Shown here: positions 45,141 through 53,751 of the stretch, piece by piece
Position numbering within the stretch: position 1 is the first letter of the stretch
How the letters are laid out: every line of letters begins with the position of its first letter
Source: Bradyrhizobium sp. 200
GTDB lineage: Bacteria; Pseudomonadota; Alphaproteobacteria; Rhizobiales; Xanthobacteraceae
Direction of reading: 5' to 3'
NCBI RefSeq assembly: GCF_023100945.1
Contig: NZ_CP064689.1
Coordinates: 2,214,001-2,278,000 of the forward strand
DNA length: 64,000 nucleotides
Notes under the pieces: generated by a model
What the model was told of the DNA's origin: nothing
Databases searched by the model: none
The model's input: only the letters and a program-made list of their open reading frames with translations
Translations under genes and position numbers: made by a program

Positions 45141-46583
45141 ATGGTGATGAAGCGTCGACCTTCAAGAGCGTTATTGCTGTGCGTACTTCTTGGCGCTTCC
45201 GGCAGCGAGACATTGGCGGCCGAACAGCCGACCGTGCGGATAGTTCCCTTGCGCAAGCCGGCGATGCAAGACACCGCGGCCGCAGCAGTCGATCGCGGGC
45301 AAATTCGTCTGAATGTTTCGCGGGGCCAGACGATAAGGCTGTCGCAGCCGGCCAAGACGATTTTCATCGCCGATCCTGCCATCGCCGACATCCAGGCGCC
45401 GTCCAACGACGCCGCTTTTGTCTTCGGCAAGAAGCCCGGCCGAACGAGCTTCTTCGCGCTCGGCGACAATCAGGAGGCAATCGCCGAATACGAAGTCATT
45501 GTCACCCAGCCGATCAACGACTTGCGCGAAATGCTCCGCAGCGAGGTCGGCGATTATGCGATCCAAGTGTCCTACACGCCAAACGGTGCGGTGTTAAGCG
45601 GCACCGTGCCCAATGCCGCCCTGGCGGAGAGTGCAAAATCCATCACGACGCAGTTCCTGGGGCCGGGTGCCATCATCACCAACAAGCTGCGCGTTGCCGG
45701 TGCCTTGCAGGTGAATCTCCAGGTCCGCGTCGCGGAAGTCGCCAGAAATGTCGCCAAGGAATTCGGCTTCAATCTCAATGCGACCGCCGAGACGGGAAAT
45801 TTCCGTTTTGGTTTTGTGAATGGCCGATCTGCCGTCGGTCCGGCGGGACAAATCATCCGATCGCCAACAGGAGCCGGCTCGGCATTTTTGGGCTTTGGCG
45901 CTGGCGGCACCAACATCTCCGCCGTGCTCGATGCGCTCGCGGCCGAAGGCCTGGTTTCCATTCTGGCGGAACCGAACCTCACGGCGGTCTCCGGGGAGCC
46001 GGCAAGCTTTCTCGCGGGCGGCGAGTTTCCGATACCGGTCGCGCAGGGGCTGGACCGCTTCAGCGTCGAGTTCAAGCGTTTCGGCGTCAGCCTTGAATTC
46101 GTCCCGACGGTTCTTGCAGGTGAAATGGTCAGCGTTCGCGTGAAACCGGAAGTCAGCGACATTTCCAGTCGCGGCCAGGTCCAGATCAATGGCTTTACCA
46201 TCCCCGCGCTTGCGACGCGGCGCGCGGATACGGTGGTTGAGCTCGCCAGCGGGCAAAGCTTTGCGATCGGCGGTCTGATCCGCAAAGGTTTCAGCACCGA
46301 CATCTCGACGTTTCCCTGGCTGGGCGATATCCCGGTGCTCGGCGCGCTGTTCCGCTCGAGCAACTTCCAGAAAGACGAAACCGAGCTCGTCATCATCGTT
46401 ACGCCCTACATCGTGCGGGCGGCCGTCAGCGCGACGCAAACGCAGGCGCCTACCGATCGTGTCGCGCCGCCGTCCGATGTCGACCGTGTCTTTCTGAACA
46501 GGGTTGCGTCACCGCCGCCCGGTCGTCAGGCGCCCAAGGCCAAGGTGACACGACCGCTCCAGGATGGGTTCATTCTCGAATGA
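45141..46583 (+). CDS. Tad/Flp pilus-type outer-membrane secretin (CpaC-like)
   Basis: A 480-residue exported secretin. A signal peptide (RALLLCVLLGASGSETLAA) precedes an N-terminal pilus-type domain (LNVSRGQTIRLSQPAKTIFI, then GRTSFFALGD), a BON-like segment (about 130-200) and the secretin core (VSILAEPNLTAVSGEPASF; FLAGGEFPIPVAQ; VELASGQSFAIGGLIRK; WLGDIPVLGALFRS; ELVIIVTPYIVR). The domain order is that of CpaC/RcpA, not of RhcC2 or PulD. The next gene (CpaD-like) overlaps by ATGA, so the two are coupled. No other Tad genes (ATPase, prepilin, prepilin peptidase) are present. It probably supplies the outer-membrane ring for the adjoining T3SS, an inference from position. Confidence 0.8.
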   Translation: MVMKRRPSRALLLCVLLGASGSETLAAEQPTVRIVPLRKPAMQDTAAAAVDRGQIRLNVSRGQTIRLSQPAKTIFIADPAIADIQAPSNDAAFVFGKKPGRTSFFALGDNQEAIAEYEVIVTQPINDLREMLRSEVGDYAIQVSYTPNGAVLSGTVPNAALAESAKSITTQFLGPGAIITNKLRVAGALQVNLQVRVAEVARNVAKEFGFNLNATAETGNFRFGFVNGRSAVGPAGQIIRSPTGAGSAFLGFGAGGTNISAVLDALAAEGLVSILAEPNLTAVSGEPASFLAGGEFPIPVAQGLDRFSVEFKRFGVSLEFVPTVLAGEMVSVRVKPEVSDISSRGQVQINGFTIPALATRRADTVVELASGQSFAIGGLIRKGFSTDISTFPWLGDIPVLGALFRSSNFQKDETELVIIVTPYIVRAAVSATQTQAPTDRVAPPSDVDRVFLNRVASPPPGRQAPKAKVTRPLQDGFILE

Positions 46584-47278
46584 CAAAGAGAACCAGGATG
46601 CGCACGACGATCATGTTCCTCGCCGCTGGCCTGCTTACGCCGCAGCTCGCCGTCGGTCAGACCTATATCGAGACGCCGCCGACTATTCTGGTCGAACCAG
46701 CACCGCATACTCTTCTGCTTTCCAGCGGCTCGGGCGGCGCCCTGACGTCGGCAGACCGGCGCCGGCTGGAAGACTTCATATACACTGCCAGCCATGGCCG
46801 GCTCGATGCCATCCATGTGGACGTCATCGGGATCGATCCGCGCGCACGCTACGCGGTGACACGAAGCACGATCCGGATGGGCGTCACGCCCTTCAAGGTG
46901 AAGGAAATCAACGCGCCGGCCGACGAGCGCTACCGCTTCGCAATTCGCGTCGTTGCCGTGCGCTATACAGCGCTCGCGCCGGGATGTCCCTCGCTGGAGA
47001 TCACGGCGTCGCCGAACGACAATCACTTCGAACCGACGCTCGGCTGTTCGAACCGTGCGAACCTCGCTGCCACGGTCAACGATCCGAGGGATCTGCTCGT
47101 AAGCTCCGCGGTGCCTCCGTCCGATGGAGATCGGGCAGCGATTCCAGTGACGCGCTATCGTTCGTTCAGCGGCAATGCGGCGGGCGGCCTCCGGCCTTAC
47201 GGAAGCGGCGTGACCGCTCCAGCCAGCATACCGCCGGTCGACCCTGGCGCGGCACCGGCAGGAACCACGGTGCGGTAG
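46580..47278 (+). CDS. CpaD-like Tad pilus assembly protein
   Basis: A 232-residue exported protein with a signal peptide (MRTTIMFLAAGLLTPQLAVG). The C-terminal half carries the CpaD signature: CPSLEITASPNDNHFEP, then LGCSNRANLAATVNDPRDLL. Typical CpaD proteins are lipoproteins; no lipobox cysteine is seen here. The start overlaps the secretin stop by four bases. In Tad systems CpaD acts with the secretin at the outer membrane. Convergent with sctU, 76 bases away. Confidence 0.7.
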   Translation: MTKRTRMRTTIMFLAAGLLTPQLAVGQTYIETPPTILVEPAPHTLLLSSGSGGALTSADRRRLEDFIYTASHGRLDAIHVDVIGIDPRARYAVTRSTIRMGVTPFKVKEINAPADERYRFAIRVVAVRYTALAPGCPSLEITASPNDNHFEPTLGCSNRANLAATVNDPRDLLVSSAVPPSDGDRAAIPVTRYRSFSGNAAGGLRPYGSGVTAPASIPPVDPGAAPAGTTVR

Positions 47279-47354
47279 GTCTTTTAGCGTCTTCGAACGA
47301 AAAACCTGCCCGGACTTGAGATTCGGTTTTGAAGCAATCAGAGCCGATATTGCC

Positions 47355-48395
47355 CTAGACGAGGCCTGCGGCCAGCATCGCGCGGGCAACGCGTTCGAAC
47401 TGCTGGCTTGCGATCGCGCTTCCAAGCCGTGGCTTGCGCCGCAGGCTGCGAGCGAGCGCCGCTTCCGCCACCACCGGGATGTTGTTGGATGCGGCAGCAT
47501 CCAGAAGCGACTGGACGGCCGCCCCCTTTGCGCGGCAGACGACGATCGGTACGGAAGTTTCTCCCCGAACGTAGCGAAGTCCGACGACCACGCCTTCACT
47601 GCGCACGAACAGCGTGGCGTGACGGGGGCCGACCGATGGCTCCTGGGCCTGCTCCTGGCGCTGGCGACGGCGCGTGCTGCGCACCAGCGGGTTGCCTTCC
47701 TGATCCTGCAGCTCGCGCTTACCCTCCGTCACCGTCATGCGCATCTCGCGCAGGAACAGCCAACGTTGCAGGAGAATGTCGATCAGGCCAGTCGCCAGAA
47801 GGAAGGCAATGCCGATACCGAGCAGCAGTTGCGCCATGCTGCCGAACACGAAGCCGATGCAGCCTTCGCCGCAAATCGGCAGCCGGACCAGCGTGTTCAG
47901 CGTGCCTGCGACGACGATGATCAGGGTGGACCCGAGCAGAACGCCCTTGACGAGGGTCTTCGCAAGCTCGATCCAGTTCTTGAGAGCAAAGATGCGCTTG
48001 AATCCGCTGAACGGATTGATGTGCTCCAGATTGGGGATCATTGGCGCAAGCGAGAACAGAAAGCCGCGGTTCATGACGACGTTGGCAAGCAGCGCCGCAA
48101 CGACGGCTACCGTCAGCAGCGGCAGGACCGTGCGCCAGCACAGCGCGATCAGCGCCGCGCCCAGTTGCGGCAACGCCACCTGAAACGGCTCGTTTTGCAC
48201 ATCGACGGCGAGGACCAGGGCTTCTCGCCAAAGCCCGACGATACTCCCCGAAAACGACCAAAGATATGCGATCGCCGCTGCCGCGCCGACCGCGCTGACG
48301 AAGTCGTGGCTGTGGGCGATCTGGCCCTTCCGGCGCGCGTCCTGAAGCTTCTTCGTCGAAGCCGGGAGCGATTTTTGCTCGCTGGTGTCGCTCAT
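47355..48395 (-). CDS. sctU: T3SS export switch protein SctU (RhcU/FlhB family) lacking NPTH
   Basis: A 346-residue inner-membrane protein of the FlhB/YscU family: four membrane spans (about residues 25-205), a linker (TVTEGKRELQDQEGNP) and a cytoplasmic domain (VVVGLRYVRGETSVPIVVCR, then NIPVVAEAALARSL). Members normally carry an NPTH motif at which the protein cleaves itself to switch substrate class. The aligned position here reads RSEG (VRSEGVVVGLRY; codons at 47593-47604), so the catalytic asparagine, proline and histidine are gone. Start overlaps the sctT stop by ATGA. Last gene of the block. Confidence 0.95.
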   Translation of the reverse strand: MSDTSEQKSLPASTKKLQDARRKGQIAHSHDFVSAVGAAAAIAYLWSFSGSIVGLWREALVLAVDVQNEPFQVALPQLGAALIALCWRTVLPLLTVAVVAALLANVVMNRGFLFSLAPMIPNLEHINPFSGFKRIFALKNWIELAKTLVKGVLLGSTLIIVVAGTLNTLVRLPICGEGCIGFVFGSMAQLLLGIGIAFLLATGLIDILLQRWLFLREMRMTVTEGKRELQDQEGNPLVRSTRRRQRQEQAQEPSVGPRHATLFVRSEGVVVGLRYVRGETSVPIVVCRAKGAAVQSLLDAAASNNIPVVAEAALARSLRRKPRLGSAIASQQFERVARAMLAAGLV

Positions 48396-49210
48396 TGCAG
48401 GAACCGCTCGATCTGGCTCTTGATGCCGTGCGTTCCCGCAAGCTCATCCCGCATGTAGTTCATGAGATATGTCGCGTAGATGCCGATGAAGACAATGAAT
48501 ACCACGTTCTTCAGCGTCGGCGGCAGATCATAGGCGTTAAGTTGCGGGGCGGAACGGCCGATCAGCATCACCGACAGGTCCAGCAGCAGGAACAGCGCGA
48601 TGACCGGACCGCCGACCAACAGCGCGTAGCCAAGGATGTGATCGACGGTCTTGGCGACCGAAAGGGCGCTGTCGAGCGTGAGCCTGGGTGTGAAGCTCGT
48701 CACTGGCCAGATCGCATAGCTGTCGTAGACGGTGCCGGCCAGGACGCGCAGGCCGTCCGCGGCGACGAAGACGGCGATGGCGCTGATACCGAGAAACAGG
48801 CTCAGCGACGACGCCTGCGACCGCGTTGCAGGATCGGTGGCGTCCTCGTTGGTCACGCCACGCTGCTCATCGATCAACTCACCCACCGCCTGAATCGCCC
48901 AGAACGGTACGCCGAACATGAAGCCGATCAGCGCGCCCACCATCAGCTCCTTCATCGCGATCAGCACAAGCTGGGCGCTCTGGTGCGGCCCCAGCGCGCC
49001 GATGCTCTCGGTCGCGTGCCACATCACGGGAAGGCCCAGGGCGAGCGCAAACCCCGAACGGACGATGCTGCCGAGTTCCGCCTTCGTGAACACGGGGAAC
49101 ACCAGCGCGACGCCCAGGGTCCGCAGGGCGGCGATGCCCAGGCCCAGCAATGCCGGCAACGCGCCGTCGATGAACTGCTGAAAGTCCGCCGATGAAAGCA
49201 GCGACGTCAT
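48392..49210 (-). CDS. sctT: T3SS export gate protein SctT (RhcT/FliR family)
   Basis: A 272-residue membrane protein of the FliR/YscT family with six or more membrane spans; recognisable parts are LRTLGVALVFPVFTKAELG, KELMVGALIGFMFGVPFW and GELIDEQRG, and the end PPTLKNVVFIVFIGIYATY. It joins SctR and SctS in the export gate. Sixteen bases separate it from sctS and it overlaps sctU by four. Confidence 0.95.
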   Translation of the reverse strand: MTSLLSSADFQQFIDGALPALLGLGIAALRTLGVALVFPVFTKAELGSIVRSGFALALGLPVMWHATESIGALGPHQSAQLVLIAMKELMVGALIGFMFGVPFWAIQAVGELIDEQRGVTNEDATDPATRSQASSLSLFLGISAIAVFVAADGLRVLAGTVYDSYAIWPVTSFTPRLTLDSALSVAKTVDHILGYALLVGGPVIALFLLLDLSVMLIGRSAPQLNAYDLPPTLKNVVFIVFIGIYATYLMNYMRDELAGTHGIKSQIERFLQ

Positions 49211-49226
49211 CGCGGCCGGCTATCCG

Positions 49227-49502
49227 TCACGAACGCGTGGTGAGTGCGGGAAACTCCGTGAACAGGCGCCGGGCATGATCGATCAGCGGGCCAGCGAGCA
49301 GCGGCGAAAGCAGGCCGAGAACGGCAACGACGACGAGCAGCTTGACGGTCTGCGGCAATGTCTGGTCCTGGATTTGGGTGGCGGCCTGCAGAATCCCGAC
49401 GATCAGCCCGGCCACCAGCGCCGCGAGCAGCGGCGGCAGCGTCAGCACGAGGAACAGGTTGAGCGACGTGCTCATATGCGTCAAAATGCTGGCTTCTTCC
49501 AT
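49227..49502 (-). CDS. sctS: T3SS export gate protein SctS (RhcS/FliQ family)
   Basis: A 91-residue protein of the usual FliQ/YscS size with two membrane spans. It contains the conserved VAGLIVGILQAATQIQDQTL and PQTVKLLVVV segments. Part of the SctRST export gate. Confidence 0.95.
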   Translation of the reverse strand: MEEASILTHMSTSLNLFLVLTLPPLLAALVAGLIVGILQAATQIQDQTLPQTVKLLVVVAVLGLLSPLLAGPLIDHARRLFTEFPALTTRS

Positions 49503-49517
49503 GAGGGCGCTCTCCTG

Positions 49518-50174
49518 CTATTGGGCGTAACTCAAGACGAGCCCCTGCATCAGTCGCGACCAGCCGTCGATTGCGATGAACAGGAACAGCTTGAACGGAA
49601 TTGAAATCACCGTCGGCGATACCAGCGACATGCCCATCGCCATCAGGATGGTCGTCACCACGAGATCGATGGTGATGAATGGAAGGTAGAGCAGGAAGCC
49701 GATCTCAAAGGCCCGCTTGAGCTCGGCGAGCAGGAAGGAGGGGGCAAGAATGGAAAGGTCGTCCTCAGTGGCGCGGTTGCGCATATCGGCCGGCCATACG
49801 CGTTCGGTGGCGTTGAGAAAGAACTGCCGTTCCTCCGGCCTCGCAAAGCGCTTCAGATAGTCTCGCACCGGCTCCTGGGCGCGCTTCACTGCAACGCCCC
49901 AATCGTCGAAGGTCCTGTACTGCAGGGAGGGATCGTTCAGTTGGTTGTACACCTGCTCGATGACGGGCGAACTGATATACACGGTGAGAATCAGCGCCAC
50001 GCCGTACAGGACGATGTTCGGCGGCACTTGCTGGACGCCGAGCGCGTTGCGGACGAGGAACAGCACGACCGAGATCTTGAGGAACGAGGTCGTCGTCACG
50101 ACGACGAAGACCAGCAAACCGAGCCCGAAGGTGATTGCGATAAGCGCGAGGATGCCGGGTTGTATGTCAGCCAT
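49518..50174 (-). CDS. sctR: T3SS export gate protein SctR (RhcR/FliP family)
   Basis: A 218-residue member of the FliP/YscR family. Typical blocks are TSFLKISVVLFLVRNALGVQ and PPNIVLYGVALILT, and later LLAELKRAFEIGFLLYLPF and MGMSLVSPTVISIPFKLFLF. Starts MADIQPG, overlapping the end of sctQ by 8 bases. Confidence 0.95.
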   Translation of the reverse strand: MADIQPGILALIAITFGLGLLVFVVVTTTSFLKISVVLFLVRNALGVQQVPPNIVLYGVALILTVYISSPVIEQVYNQLNDPSLQYRTFDDWGVAVKRAQEPVRDYLKRFARPEERQFFLNATERVWPADMRNRATEDDLSILAPSFLLAELKRAFEIGFLLYLPFITIDLVVTTILMAMGMSLVSPTVISIPFKLFLFIAIDGWSRLMQGLVLSYAQ

Positions 50175-50430
50175 GGTCGAACAGGCGAATGAGGCGAACG
50201 CCCAGACCGTCGCCGACGCGCACGATCTCGCCGCGGCCGATGCGGCGTCCGTTGGCTACGATGTCGACCGGGTCGTCCGGCGATCGTCCGAGCGCAAATA
50301 CGTAACCGGGCGCTATCGTACGCAGTTGCTCAAGCTCGACGGTCTGCCGGCCCAGCTCGAATGTCAACTGAATTTCAAGGTCGCCGAGTTCATCCGTCTC
50401 GACGATGCGCGGTGCGCCCTTGGCCTCCAT
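50167..50430 (-). CDS. Predicted internal translation product SctQ-C
   Basis: In frame within sctQ, ATG at 50428-50430 preceded by AGGAG 9 bases upstream (minus strand; plus-strand 50440-50444). The 87-residue product begins MEAKGAPRIVETDELGDLEI and is just the SPOA domain. YscQ, SpaO and SsaQ all make such a short C-terminal form from an internal start, and it is a real platform subunit. The site here is clear; use is inferred. Confidence 0.6.
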   Translation of the reverse strand: MEAKGAPRIVETDELGDLEIQLTFELGRQTVELEQLRTIAPGYVFALGRSPDDPVDIVANGRRIGRGEIVRVGDGLGVRLIRLFDHG

Positions 50431-51276
50431 CGTAGTGATCTCCTGAATGGACGTAATGCGCTGGAGCGCGGATCGAACGCGCACTCCGTTTTCTTCCAGG
50501 CGCGCGACGGCGCGGTATCGATGTCCAAAGGTAACAACGGTCTCGCCGCGTTCGAATGGAAATTCGTCCGGTATCAGCACGTCGCCATGGTGCAGGTCTT
50601 GCAGCGTACGCAACGGTAACCGCACGGCGCCCGCGCCGAGGATCGCGACGATCGGCGCGAATGCCTCCGCGAGCGGCAATCTTGCCGGCGCGGCACATTG
50701 CATGAGGCTTGCGAAGCTTTCGAGGGCATGGTCGTCGAATTCAAGCGCAAGCTCGAAAAGAGCGTCACCCAACACGCCGCGGAAGATAAGCCAGCGCGAC
50801 TGCGGACCGTGCGTCGCGGAATCGGACGGCGCGCGGCGGGATGATGACCGAAGCACCAGGGACGTTCCGCTCGAAGCCTCGATCTTCTCGAACAGCGGAG
50901 CGAGCGCAAGTTCGACCAGCAGGGATAAAGTCGGCTCGTTTGGTGGATCGTTGGAAAGCCCTGGCTGAATCCGGTCCAGGAGACGGCGCATGGTCGCATA
51001 GGCAAGCGTGGCTCTTGCGCTGGCCTGGCCCCAGCCCAGGATCGCTTCGAAACATTCACCTGCCGTCTCGGGAGGCGTGGTTGCGTAGGCGGGAGACAGG
51101 CCGACTTCGATCGGAAGACCTTCGATCGAACCCTTGAACGGCGTGCGCCGGCGGGCGCAGGCGTTCAGGACAGCCAGGTCCTGTAGTTGGCACAGCGTCC
51201 GAGGTTGCCACCGCGCGACGTCAGCGTCATGCGGCAGCTCTTGATTGAACGCAACTGCTCCGTGGGCGCTCGTCAC
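50167..51276 (-). CDS. sctQ: T3SS sorting platform protein SctQ (RhcQ)
   Basis: A 369-residue protein of the YscQ/HrcQ family that forms the cytoplasmic sorting platform. The N-terminal two thirds are poorly conserved. The C-terminal SPOA domain is clear (LGDLEIQLTFELGRQTVELE; GRGEIVRVGDGLGVRLIRLF). It begins with an ATGA overlap to sctO and overlaps sctR by 8 bases. An internal start with its own ribosome binding site lies near the SPOA domain (see next entry). Confidence 0.9.
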   Translation of the reverse strand: MTSAHGAVAFNQELPHDADVARWQPRTLCQLQDLAVLNACARRRTPFKGSIEGLPIEVGLSPAYATTPPETAGECFEAILGWGQASARATLAYATMRRLLDRIQPGLSNDPPNEPTLSLLVELALAPLFEKIEASSGTSLVLRSSSRRAPSDSATHGPQSRWLIFRGVLGDALFELALEFDDHALESFASLMQCAAPARLPLAEAFAPIVAILGAGAVRLPLRTLQDLHHGDVLIPDEFPFERGETVVTFGHRYRAVARLEENGVRVRSALQRITSIQEITTMEAKGAPRIVETDELGDLEIQLTFELGRQTVELEQLRTIAPGYVFALGRSPDDPVDIVANGRRIGRGEIVRVGDGLGVRLIRLFDHG

Positions 51277-51779
51277 GGCGATTCCCTTCGGTGGCCAGGC
51301 TTGTTCGCATACCGAATGCTGCTCTGTTCTTCCGTATCCAGTTCGTCGATCAGCTCCAGGTGCGAACGTATGGCGTCCTCGAGCTTCGTCTGCAGAAGGC
51401 GCAATTTTCTCACCTCGCGAAATCGCGAGCGATATGCGGTCGTGGAACGATGCAGCTCGTTCTCGCAGTCCGTGAGCGCTGCGCTCGCCTCTTCGGCCAG
51501 GCGCTTCGTGCCTTGCACCGCGTCAGCCAGCCGGGCCAGCTCGTCGTTCCGGCGGTAGAGCATTTCGATCGTAACACTCGCGGTGCGGGCAAGGTCGCGG
51601 TAGTAACGCTGTTCGCGGCTGCTTCGATCGTTCTCCGCGGAGGCAAGCGCGGCTTCGGCCGCCGCGCTTGCCTTGCGCGCCCTGTCGCGCGCCGCGGCAT
51701 CCGCCTGCATGATGCGGCAAGCCTGCTGCTCGCGCAGCGCGCGATAGCGCGACAGGGCGCGCACGTTGGTCATGGTCAT
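51273..51779 (-). CDS. sctO: T3SS stalk protein SctO (FliJ/YscO-like)
   Basis: A 168-residue, highly charged, almost wholly helical protein (coiled coil about residues 10-150, for example LRLLQTKLEDAIRSHLELID). It lies between sctN and sctQ, the place of y4yJ in rhizobial clusters. SctO connects the ATPase to the export gate. Start at 51779 overlaps the sctN stop by ATGA. Identification rests on position, size and coiled coil; sequence similarity is weak as usual for the family. Confidence 0.75.
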   Translation of the reverse strand: MTMTNVRALSRYRALREQQACRIMQADAAARDRARKASAAAEAALASAENDRSSREQRYYRDLARTASVTIEMLYRRNDELARLADAVQGTKRLAEEASAALTDCENELHRSTTAYRSRFREVRKLRLLQTKLEDAIRSHLELIDELDTEEQSSIRYANKPGHRRESP

Positions 51780-53116
51780 GCGGCGAGGCGCGCCATCCAT
51801 CGTCTGGTCTCCTCGAAGGTTGTCCGCTCGTCAGCCGATTGCCGCAGGAACGATCGAATCTCGTCGATCTTGGCGACGGCTTCGTCGGCAACTTTGTCTG
51901 TACCTTGCTTGTACTCGCCGACCTGGATCAGAAACTCGATCTCCGCGTAGCGGGCGAGCAGGGCGCGCAGCTTTCCGGCGTCGATGCCATGTTCGCGGGA
52001 GACCACCGCCTCCATCAGCCGGCTGCGGCTTGCGAGAATGTCGATGGCAGGAAAATGTCCGGAACTCGCCAGCGCGCGCGACAGGACGATGTGGCCATCG
52101 AGGATGCCCCGCGTCTCTTCCGCGATCGGATCGCCGGTGCCGTCGCCCTCGACCAGAACGGTATAGAAAGCCGTCACCGAGCCGCGCTCGCCCATGCCTG
52201 CGCGCTCGATCAACTGCGGCAGGGTCGCGAAGATGGACGGCGGGAAGCCGCGACGGGTAGGCGGCTCGCCTGCAGCCAGGCCGATTTCGCGCGCCGCGCG
52301 CGCAAAGCGGGTGATGCTGTCGATCAGCAGTAGAACCCGGCGCCCGCCGTCGCGGAAATGCTCGGCAATCGCCGTTGCGACATACGCGGCCTTGAGCCGT
52401 TCGATCGGCGATCTGTCCGACGTGGCGACGACGTGGATGGCTCGCTTCCGTGCTTGCTCGCCGAGCTGTCGCGTAATGAACTCCCGCACCTCGCGCCCGC
52501 GTTCGCCGATCAGGCCGATGACCACGACATCGGCGTCCGCATTCCTGACGATCTGGGCGAGCAGCCAGGATTTTCCGCTTCCCGGTTCTCCGTAGATGCC
52601 GACGCGCTGGCCCTCACCGCAACTGAGCAGGCCGTCGATGGCGCGTAACCCGACGTTGAACGAACGATCGATCAGCCGCCGCGACAGCGGATTGGGGGCC
52701 GGACCATGCAGGGAACGCACGCTCTCGCGGCGGTTGATCGGGGCACCGCCATCGAGCGCGCGGCCGAGGCTGTCGATGACGCGTCCGAGAAGGGCATCGC
52801 CAACCGGCGTCGTCATGGTCTGGCCGGTCGGTATCACCTCGCTGCGCATCGACAACCCATGCAGCTCGCCGATCGGCGTGAGCAGCACGCCGTCGCCGGT
52901 GAAACCCACGACCTCGGCACTGATCGAATGCCCGGCGTGGGCGTCTGCTATGGTGCACAGTTCGCCGATGCGGACATTGGGCACGACCGCGTGAACGAGC
53001 GTGCCGACCGCCTTGGTGACGCGGCCCCTGACTGGCCGCGTGTCGATCTGCTTGACCGCGTCATGCAGTCGCGGCAGTTGCGTCGCGAAGCGAATGGAAA
53101 GCCGTTCCTCCGTCAT
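51776..53116 (-). CDS. sctN: T3SS ATPase SctN (RhcN)
   Basis: A 446-residue F1-type ATPase of the FliI/YscN family that unfolds and feeds substrates. Walker A is GEPGSGKSWL (about residues 176-185), with serine where threonine is frequent; Walker B is VLLLIDSITRFARA. Further family blocks are VIGLIGERGREVREFI, PPTRRGFPPSIFATLPQLIE and AFYTVLVEGDG. The ATG at 53116 gives an ATGA overlap with sctL; five more residues upstream are possible. Confidence 0.95.
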   Translation of the reverse strand: MTEERLSIRFATQLPRLHDAVKQIDTRPVRGRVTKAVGTLVHAVVPNVRIGELCTIADAHAGHSISAEVVGFTGDGVLLTPIGELHGLSMRSEVIPTGQTMTTPVGDALLGRVIDSLGRALDGGAPINRRESVRSLHGPAPNPLSRRLIDRSFNVGLRAIDGLLSCGEGQRVGIYGEPGSGKSWLLAQIVRNADADVVVIGLIGERGREVREFITRQLGEQARKRAIHVVATSDRSPIERLKAAYVATAIAEHFRDGGRRVLLLIDSITRFARAAREIGLAAGEPPTRRGFPPSIFATLPQLIERAGMGERGSVTAFYTVLVEGDGTGDPIAEETRGILDGHIVLSRALASSGHFPAIDILASRSRLMEAVVSREHGIDAGKLRALLARYAEIEFLIQVGEYKQGTDKVADEAVAKIDEIRSFLRQSADERTTFEETRRWMARLAA

Positions 53117-53751
53117 GAGGCGCGCTGCCAATTGCTGCCGCTGATCTCGATCGCGCTCAGCCGCTGCTGCAAGTCGTTCCGCAACGCCCGGCTCTGTGCG
53201 GCAAGTCCGATATCGATGTTACCGGCCTGCGTCACGATCTGGCAGTCGCCGGGCCTGATGCCGGCGTCGGCCTCGACACGCAGCGCGCGTGCATCGCAAG
53301 ATGCGTCCCCGTCAAGCGACCGGCGCAGCGGCTCGACCATCCCAGGCGCGACGCGCAGGCATATGTCGGACCCTGCAAGTGTCGTCACCGCCTGTCGGAC
53401 GGCCCGCGTCACGAACTCGGTCTCATCGAATGCGCCGAGAATGCGCTCGACGATGATCATGATCATCGACGGAACAGCGCGCTCGATTTCATTGAGATAA
53501 CGCGTGGCTTCGCCGGCCAGGTTCGTCGCGACTTGCGCGGCCTCTTTGGCGCCGGCCTCGCGACCCTCAAGAAAGCCGCGCTGCTTTTCCTGTTCAAAGG
53601 CGGCCTGCGCCAGTTCCTGCATCGATTTCAGATACTGGTGTGCCGCATCCACCGCGCGCGCGGCCTCGCGCCAATGATTGAACTCCTCCGCTCGCACGAC
53701 AGGGCCGCATGGCTTCAACTTGGGACGTGCGGGCGGCTCAATTGGAGACAT
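53113..53751 (-). CDS. sctL: T3SS ATPase regulator SctL (NolV/FliH-like)
   Basis: A 212-residue protein with the FliH/YscL pattern: an N-terminal charged coil (LAQAAFEQEKQRGFLEGREA) and the conserved C-terminal region (IDIGLAAQSRALRNDLQQRL). It holds the ATPase at the sorting platform. Position between sctK and sctN corresponds to nolV. Overlaps sctK by 14 bases and sctN by 4. Confidence 0.85.
   Translation of the reverse strand: MSPIEPPARPKLKPCGPVVRAEEFNHWREAARAVDAAHQYLKSMQELAQAAFEQEKQRGFLEGREAGAKEAAQVATNLAGEATRYLNEIERAVPSMIMIIVERILGAFDETEFVTRAVRQAVTTLAGSDICLRVAPGMVEPLRRSLDGDASCDARALRVEADAGIRPGDCQIVTQAGNIDIGLAAQSRALRNDLQQRLSAIEISGSNWQRAS

Noticed and set aside
47316..48458. Long plus-strand frame opposite sctU
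   Set aside because: Shadow of the sctU coding sequence; sctU has clear family features and the operon overlap.
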